Positions 59,109 to 64,000 of a stretch of DNA of 64,000 nucleotides are shown in pieces; position 1 is the stretch's first letter; every line of letters starts with the position of its first letter. Below the pieces are notes generated by a model. The model saw nothing but the letters and a program-made list of their open reading frames with translations, ran no database searches and was not told where the DNA came from. The stretch is from Nocardia acididurans (GTDB lineage: Bacteria > Actinomycetota > Actinomycetes > Mycobacteriales > Mycobacteriaceae): assembly GCF_016741815.1 (NCBI RefSeq), contig NZ_JAERRJ010000012.1, positions 62,001-126,000 on the forward strand. Reading direction: 5' to 3'. Both the position numbers and the translations under genes were made by a program.

Positions 59109-60200
59109 ATGACGGAACTGACGGTGCGCACCCTGAACCGGACCCTACTGCTGCGCCAGCACCTGACCGAGCGGGTGTCGATGCCCGCGGCAGACCTCAT
59201 CCGGCATCTGGTGGCAGTGCAGGGGCAGGAACCCAACTGGCCCTACATCGGGTTGTGGGCGCGATTGCAGGAGTTCCGGCACGAGGACCTCCAGACACTG
59301 CTGGACGATCGAAGCGTGGTGCGCTCCACCATGATTCGCAAGACCGTTCACCTGGCGGCGGCCGAGGACTTCCGCTGGCTGCACCCCACCGTGAAGCCGT
59401 TCGTCGCGGCAGATCTCAAGGCCGCCTACTTCAAGGAAGCCCTCGGCATGGTGGATCTGGACAAGCTGGCCGCCATCGGCCGCGAACTCCTCGCCGGGCA
59501 GACGGTGAGCCGCCGAGAGCTGGGACGCCAACTCGGACAACGGTTCACGACGCCGTACCCGGGCCGACTGGCGCAAGGGCTGACGGCTCTGGTGCCGCTC
59601 GTCCACGATGCGAAGGCCGGTGCGTGGGGCGGGTGGCGCGGCCGCCAGGTCGGCGTCGCGCTGGCGGAGGATTGGATGGGCGCCCCGGTGGAGCCGAAGC
59701 CACAGCCGGAGACCATGATCCTGCGCTACCTGGCCGCCTTCGGACCGGCGAGCGTGCCGGATATGCAGAACTGGTCGGGCGTCACCCGGCTGGCCGAGGT
59801 GGTCGAACGCCTGCGGCCGGGCCTGCGCGTCTTCCGCGACGACACCGGACGCGAACTGTTCGACCTGCCGGATGCACCGATAGCCGACGCGGATCTCCCT
59901 GTGCCCGTGCGGTTCCTGCCCGCCTTCGACAATGTCGCCCTCGGCCACAACGACCGCCGCCGCGTGATCTCCGACGCCGACCGCGCCCGCATCACCAAGA
60001 TCGCCTCAGCGGGCGTTCCCATGTACCTGGTGGACGGATTCGTCCACGGCAGATGGGATCTGGCGGGTTCCACGATCCACATCACCCCGTGGCACCCGCT
60101 GTCCGCCGCCGACGAAACAGCCGTCCTCGCCGAGGCCGAGCAGATGCTGCCCGCGATCCTTCCCGGCGAAGACGGCAAGGTCGTCATCGATCGAGTGTGA
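59109..60200 (+). CDS. AlkZ/YcaQ-like winged-helix protein
   Basis: 363 residues. The family (HTH_42, AlkZ-like) is recognised by LIRHLVAVQGQEPNWPYIGLWARLQEF and VVRSTMIRKTVHLAAAEDFRWL, then three tandem winged-helix parts and a beta-barrel tail with DGFVHGRWDL. In DNA glycosylases of this family a QxQ or QxD motif acts in catalysis; here it reads QGQ (in AVQGQEP), so activity is plausible. Bacterial members repair alkylated or cross-linked DNA and often protect producers of genotoxic metabolites. Start chosen at the ATG at 59109. Confidence 0.82.
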   Translation: MTELTVRTLNRTLLLRQHLTERVSMPAADLIRHLVAVQGQEPNWPYIGLWARLQEFRHEDLQTLLDDRSVVRSTMIRKTVHLAAAEDFRWLHPTVKPFVAADLKAAYFKEALGMVDLDKLAAIGRELLAGQTVSRRELGRQLGQRFTTPYPGRLAQGLTALVPLVHDAKAGAWGGWRGRQVGVALAEDWMGAPVEPKPQPETMILRYLAAFGPASVPDMQNWSGVTRLAEVVERLRPGLRVFRDDTGRELFDLPDAPIADADLPVPVRFLPAFDNVALGHNDRRRVISDADRARITKIASAGVPMYLVDGFVHGRWDLAGSTIHITPWHPLSAADETAVLAEAEQMLPAILPGEDGKVVIDRV

Positions 60201-60240
60201 TCGTTCGGTGCGTCGCGTGCGGGCGGCGTGGCCGAACCGT

Positions 60241-61056
60241 TCAGACCACCAGGGCGGTTCGCAGAGCTTCCAGCTCGTCCTCGGAAAGACCGTGGGCGAG
60301 CAGGAATTTCGCCGCGCCCCCGTGGTCGGCGTGCAGGTTCTCCAAGAAGCCGAGCATGACCTCACCGGTGATGGCGAGTACGCCGGTGTTCGCCGGAGGC
60401 AGACCCGCGTAGGAGGGCAGGGCGTCGAGCCGGTCCCGGACCCGCTGCATGCGCAGGTTGGTGAGCACGTAGTCGTCGGCGATATCCGCTGCCGGGACGC
60501 CCACCGCGTCCAGCAGGACCGCCGCGAGTACGCCGGTGCGGTCTTTGCCCGCGGCGCAATGGAACAGGACCGACCGGCGGGCCGGGTCGATGATCAGGCG
60601 GACCGCCTCGACGATGTGCTCGGAACTGCCCGCGAGCAACTGGCCGTACAGCTCGGTCAGGTCGACCCGGGTCTTGTCCGGCACCAGATCCCTTGCCGCC
60701 AAAGAGGATTGCGGCGACTTGCGGATCGGCAGGTTCGCGATGTGCACATCGGTGTCGGTGGTGACCCGGCCGTAGCCCTCGCGCTCGACCTCGTCGGGGA
60801 GCCGGAGATCGATGACCGTGCGCAGGCCGTGGGTCTCGACCAGCTTCGTGAGGTCCTCGCAGGTGGCCTGCTGAAGGGTGCTGGAGCGGTACACCACACC
60901 GAAACGCGTGAGGCCGCCGCCGTGGACGGGGAGTCCGCCCAGATCGCGGACGTTGTCGATCTGGGCGAACTCCACCCACCGCTCTCCCGCGACGGAGGGT
61001 GTTCGCAGGGGGGCGCGGGAGGCGGAATCTGTGGGGGCCACGGGGTCAGTGGGCAC
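60241..61056 (-). CDS. Cytoplasmic tyrosine phosphatase (PtpB-like)
   Basis: 271 residues from a GTG inside the end of the PPDK-like gene (11-bp overlap). FAQIDNVRDLGGLPVHGGGLTRFGVVYRSSTL is the PtpB/Y_phosphatase3 N-terminal mark; the P-loop is VLFHCAAGKDRTGVLAAVLL. No signal peptide, in contrast to the phosphatase at 48077. The overlap with the phosphotransferase-like gene suggests that the two act together, perhaps as opposite steps of a phospho-signal. Its substrates are unknown. Confidence 0.9.
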   Translation of the reverse strand: MPTDPVAPTDSASRAPLRTPSVAGERWVEFAQIDNVRDLGGLPVHGGGLTRFGVVYRSSTLQQATCEDLTKLVETHGLRTVIDLRLPDEVEREGYGRVTTDTDVHIANLPIRKSPQSSLAARDLVPDKTRVDLTELYGQLLAGSSEHIVEAVRLIIDPARRSVLFHCAAGKDRTGVLAAVLLDAVGVPAADIADDYVLTNLRMQRVRDRLDALPSYAGLPPANTGVLAITGEVMLGFLENLHADHGGAAKFLLAHGLSEDELEALRTALVV

Positions 61057-63190
61057 GGCCGGCCGCCGCCTCTTCGGCGCGGGTGAGGCCGCACAGTCCG
61101 ATGAGGTCTTCGTGCAGTTCGAACCAGACCGTGTGATAGCTGTCCATGATGGGACGCGCCACGTAGGTGAGATCGCCGTCGCCGATGCGTTCCACCGCGC
61201 GGTCCAGGCGGCCCAAATAGCGGGCCAGCCGGGGGGCGATACCGCCGAGGCGGCCGATCAGCGGGCGCAGATTCTGGTGGGTGCCGGTGAGACGGGCCAG
61301 GACCGCGGCGTCGTATTCGGCGTCGGCGTGATCGTTGACGGTGGCCGGATCCTTCATCTGCCAATCGGTGATGATCACTTTGAGATCGGCGTTGTAGACA
61401 CAGAATTCGTCATAGGCGGCCGTGATGGCGGCGTGATCCACGGTGTCGCGTTCGGCGGCCAGCAGCTGTTCCAGGCGCGGACGGCCCTCGGGGGTCAGGC
61501 GGAATCCGGCGGGGGTGGTGGCGCACAGGCCCGCGGTCACCAGATCCGCACAGCGGGAGGCGATTTCACTCACCTCGACGCTCAGGCTGGCGGCCAGGTT
61601 GTCGGCGTTCACCCGGCCCTTGATGCCGACCAGACGCAGCACCTCCAGTTCGGTGATCGGCGCGTTCACGGTGATCCCTTCCTGCGCGGCGCTTTCCGTC
61701 GCCGCACCGCGTTCCTCGAGGCGCACGGGCAGCTGATCGGCGTCGACCCCGGCCCAGTGCGCCAGGCGGCGGATATCGTCGAGCACGGCCACCTCGACCG
61801 GTTTGGCGGTGACCTCACCCGCCAGCACCAGGCCCGCACCGCCGTCGACGGTCACGGTCCGGCCGGTCAGGGCGTCGACGACACCCGGACCGCAGCCGAC
61901 CACGCACGGGCGGCCGAGTTCGCGGCTCACCAGCGCGGCATGCGAGGTGGTGCCACCCAGTTCGGTGACGATGGCGCGGGCGGCGATCATGCCGTGCAGA
62001 TCGTCGGGACTCGTGGTGGGGCGCACCAGGATCACGTCCTCCCCCGCCTCCGCACGGGCCTCCGCCTCGTCCGGATCGGTGACGACGACACCGGAAGCCA
62101 GTCCGGGACAGGCGGATTCGCCGCGGGTGAGTGGTTCCTGCCCGCCGGTGTCACCCGAGGCCGGACGCAATACCTCGCGGACCTGCTCGGCGGTGACCCG
62201 ATCCAGCGCCTCGTCCGCGCCGATCAGTCCCTCGTCGACCATGGCGACGGCGGCCCGCACCGCGGCCCGCGCCGACCGCTTGGCGGCTCGGGACTGCAGC
62301 AGCCACAGGGTGCCGGATTCGACGGTGAACTCGACATCCTGGATATCGCGCCCATCGCGTTCCAGCAGCTGTGCGGCGGCGATGAGCCGCTCGTGCACGC
62401 CGGGCTGGGTGGCGGCCAGCTCGTCGAGCGGGCGCGGGGTCAGCCGGCCCGACACCACATCCTCGCCCTGACCGCCGACCAGCCACTCACCGTAGACGGG
62501 GCCGTCGCCGGTATTCGGGTTGCGACTGAAAAGCACACCCGTGCCGGACAATTCGTCGAGATTGCCGAACACCATGGCCTGCACGGTGACCGCGGTGCCG
62601 AGCGTATCGGGCACCCCGCGATTACGGCGATAGGTCTTGGCGCGTGCCGAATCCCAGGAGCGGAACACCGCTTCGATCGCGCCGCGCAGCTGATCCCACG
62701 GGTCCGCGGGCACCGGGCCGGTCGGGTCGCCGAGCACCGTCTCGCGGTACTGGTGTACGAAACGCTCACGAGTGTCGTTGGCGTACACCGGGTTCCGGGT
62801 CTCCTCGGCGAGCGCCCGCTGCACCGCCTCGGTCATGCCGAGATTGAGGACGGTGTCCATCATGCCCGGCATGCTGATGGCCGCGCCCGAGCGCACCGAC
62901 ACCAGCAGCGGCCGCCGCTCCGCGCCGAAGCCGCGCCCGGTGCCGCGCTCGATCATGGCGATCCCGGTGCGCACCTGCGCCCAGATCTCCTCGGCGATCG
63001 CGCCGCGCCGGGTGAAGTCGGCCCACGCGTCGGTGGTGATCACGAAGGCGGGCGGCACCGGCAGCCCGAGCGCCCGCATATGGTCGATGCTCCACGCCTT
63101 GCCGCCGATTCTGTCCCGCGACAGCCCGCAGGTGCCGTCGAGTTCGACGACGGTATCGGTTCGCAGCGCTTGCTCCGCTCCCGCGGTCAT
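61046..63190 (-). CDS. PPDK-like phosphotransferase lacking the PEP barrel
   Basis: 714 residues; GAAGGAGTGAC precedes the ATG. Residues 1-330 are the pyruvate-phosphate-dikinase ATP-grasp domain (GGKAWSIDHMRALGLPVPPAFVI, SVRSGAAISMPGMMDTVLNLG, GTGVLFSRNPNTG, DIQDVEFTVESGTLWLLQSRAAKRSA). A swivel domain follows with the phospho-His in TELGGTTSHAALVSRELGRPCVVGC (about residue 420). The PEP/pyruvate-binding TIM barrel of true PPDK (about 870 residues) is missing; the last 200 residues instead hold a winged-helix-like stretch (ITELEVLRLVGIKGRVNADNLAASLSVEV) and a helical tail. True PPDK activity is therefore unlikely. Confidence 0.85.
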   Translation of the reverse strand: MTAGAEQALRTDTVVELDGTCGLSRDRIGGKAWSIDHMRALGLPVPPAFVITTDAWADFTRRGAIAEEIWAQVRTGIAMIERGTGRGFGAERRPLLVSVRSGAAISMPGMMDTVLNLGMTEAVQRALAEETRNPVYANDTRERFVHQYRETVLGDPTGPVPADPWDQLRGAIEAVFRSWDSARAKTYRRNRGVPDTLGTAVTVQAMVFGNLDELSGTGVLFSRNPNTGDGPVYGEWLVGGQGEDVVSGRLTPRPLDELAATQPGVHERLIAAAQLLERDGRDIQDVEFTVESGTLWLLQSRAAKRSARAAVRAAVAMVDEGLIGADEALDRVTAEQVREVLRPASGDTGGQEPLTRGESACPGLASGVVVTDPDEAEARAEAGEDVILVRPTTSPDDLHGMIAARAIVTELGGTTSHAALVSRELGRPCVVGCGPGVVDALTGRTVTVDGGAGLVLAGEVTAKPVEVAVLDDIRRLAHWAGVDADQLPVRLEERGAATESAAQEGITVNAPITELEVLRLVGIKGRVNADNLAASLSVEVSEIASRCADLVTAGLCATTPAGFRLTPEGRPRLEQLLAAERDTVDHAAITAAYDEFCVYNADLKVIITDWQMKDPATVNDHADAEYDAAVLARLTGTHQNLRPLIGRLGGIAPRLARYLGRLDRAVERIGDGDLTYVARPIMDSYHTVWFELHEDLIGLCGLTRAEEAAAGRAH

Positions 63191-63414
63191 GTCACTCCTT
63201 CGATGTCGTGGAATTCGTCCGCCCGCACCCCTCGGGACCTGATATCGAGCGTGCCGGGTGACGGGGCACACGCCCAAGCGCCATCCCGATCAGCGGAACT
63301 GCCTAGTCGGCATATGACGGCGTGACACACCGGCGGCGGCGTGGCACGCCCGGTCAGCGGGATGGCACCGTAAAAACGGGCATCCCACACCGGGTCGTGC
63401 GGCAGGATGACGAC

Positions 63415-64000
63415 ATGGATCGGCGGCACGCGGCATCCATCGGCGGCATCTCCGGATCGGCTCCGATCTCGACGATTCCGGCCCTGGTGGCAGACCGGGC
63501 GCGGCGGTACCCCGACGCCGTCGCCGTCACCGGCCCCGAGGGGCGGCTCAGCTATGCCGAACTCGCCGAGCAGGTCGACGCCGTGACCCGCGCGGCCATC
63601 GCCTCCGGCCTCGAACCCGGCGACCGGGTCGGCATGTGGGCGCCCAACAGTCTGCGCTGGATCACCGCCGCCCTCGGCATGCTCGGCGCGGGCGCGACCC
63701 TGGTGCCGGTCAGCACCCGCTGGCGCGGACCCGAGACCGCGGAAGTGCTGGCGCGCGCCAAGGTTCGCTGCCTGTGCACCGTGCAGGAGTTCCTGGGCAA
63801 CGACTATCCGGGCATGCTCGCCGAATCCGGCCGCCGGCTACCGGATCTCGAACATCTCGTACTGCTGGACGAAGCGCCCGGGGAAGCCACGCCGGAGTGG
63901 GACACCAGCTCCTGGGCCGGATTCCTGGCCCCCGGAACCACGGTGCCGGATGCCCAGGCGGCACAGCGGTTCGCCGCGGTCGAACCCGACGCCGTCTCCG
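63415..64000 (+). CDS. Acyl-CoA synthetase (FadD3-like), 3' end cut by window edge
   Basis: 195 residues before the window ends, about a third of the usual 500-540. The AMP-binding family start is seen: TIPALVADRARRYPDAVAVTGPEGRLSYAELAEQVDAV, GDRVGMWAPNSLRWITAALGMLGAGATLVPVSTRW and LHHLVLLDEAPGE-like text; the P-loop signature lies beyond the edge. From memory the N-terminal part resembles FadD3, which activates the HIP acid left by HsaD in steroid breakdown, but general fatty-acid ligases look much the same here. The 224-bp gap upstream shows no clear motif. Confidence 0.75.
   Translation, partial: MDRRHAASIGGISGSAPISTIPALVADRARRYPDAVAVTGPEGRLSYAELAEQVDAVTRAAIASGLEPGDRVGMWAPNSLRWITAALGMLGAGATLVPVSTRWRGPETAEVLARAKVRCLCTVQEFLGNDYPGMLAESGRRLPDLEHLVLLDEAPGEATPEWDTSSWAGFLAPGTTVPDAQAAQRFAAVEPDAVS

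Overview
High-GC actinobacterial DNA, most like Nocardia or a close Rhodococcus/mycobacterial relative. The signs are GTG/TTG starts, KshAB/HsaABCD steroid-ring enzymes, an F420-type (deazaflavin) oxidoreductase domain, an MraY most like the mycobacterial protein, a MAB_1171c-type membrane protein and many TetR/PadR/IclR regulators. No rRNA, tRNA, CRISPR array, IS element or prophage was seen. The first and last genes run off the window.

Layout. 0-2.6 kb: a cell-envelope group (membrane protein, lipoprotein, secreted Pro/Gly/Ala-rich protein). 2.6-7 kb: a MoxR ATPase/VWA pair, proA and small genes. 7-13.6 kb: an MFS exporter, MarR, YceI, acetyltransferase and ribokinase genes, then a TetR gene divergent from a fused old-yellow-enzyme/F420-type reductase. 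13.8-25.1 kb: a steroid catabolic module (hsaB-kshA-small Cys protein-kshB-hsaC, then an LLM flavin monooxygenase and an alcohol dehydrogenase), with IclR and PadR regulators, an MFS transporter and ribBA. 25-35.5 kb: assorted hydrolases, a large LuxR-type ATPase regulator, an ECF42-type sigma/DGPF pair, a carboxylesterase and a RibD/DHFR-like protein. 35.6-41 kb: a stand-alone mraY, an acetyltransferase-P450 pair, and an XRE/ImmA-IrrE/MAB_1171c cassette. 41.2-48 kb: a second steroid locus (KstD-like flavoprotein, hsaA, hsaD) divergent from an epimerase/PEP-swivel fusion. 48-58.3 kb: a secreted tyrosine phosphatase and a pentose/arabinan-type sugar locus (GH172/DUF2961, polyol dehydrogenase, xylulokinase, second FGGY kinase, fucose/arabinose-type isomerase, GH43-like propeller), with a 21-bp tandem repeat between its two arms. 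58.3-64 kb: a membrane protein, an AlkZ-like protein, a second tyrosine phosphatase overlapping a shortened PPDK-like protein, and an acyl-CoA synthetase that resembles FadD3.

How they work together. The two steroid loci, about 22 kb apart, together encode one copy each of the enzymes that open steroid rings A and B: a KstD-like dehydrogenase, 9-alpha-hydroxylase (KshAB), the HsaAB monooxygenase, the HsaC extradiol dioxygenase and the HsaD hydrolase. Each locus carries its own repeated palindromic motif: a 19-bp motif before iclR, hsaB and ribBA, and an 18-bp motif before the KstD-like gene (and divergent swivel gene) and before hsaA. This suggests two small regulons, the first tying flavin synthesis to the steroid genes. 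The sugar locus has the enzymes expected to turn D-arabinan-derived D-arabinose or a pentitol into pentose phosphates; its substrate is inferred from gene content only.
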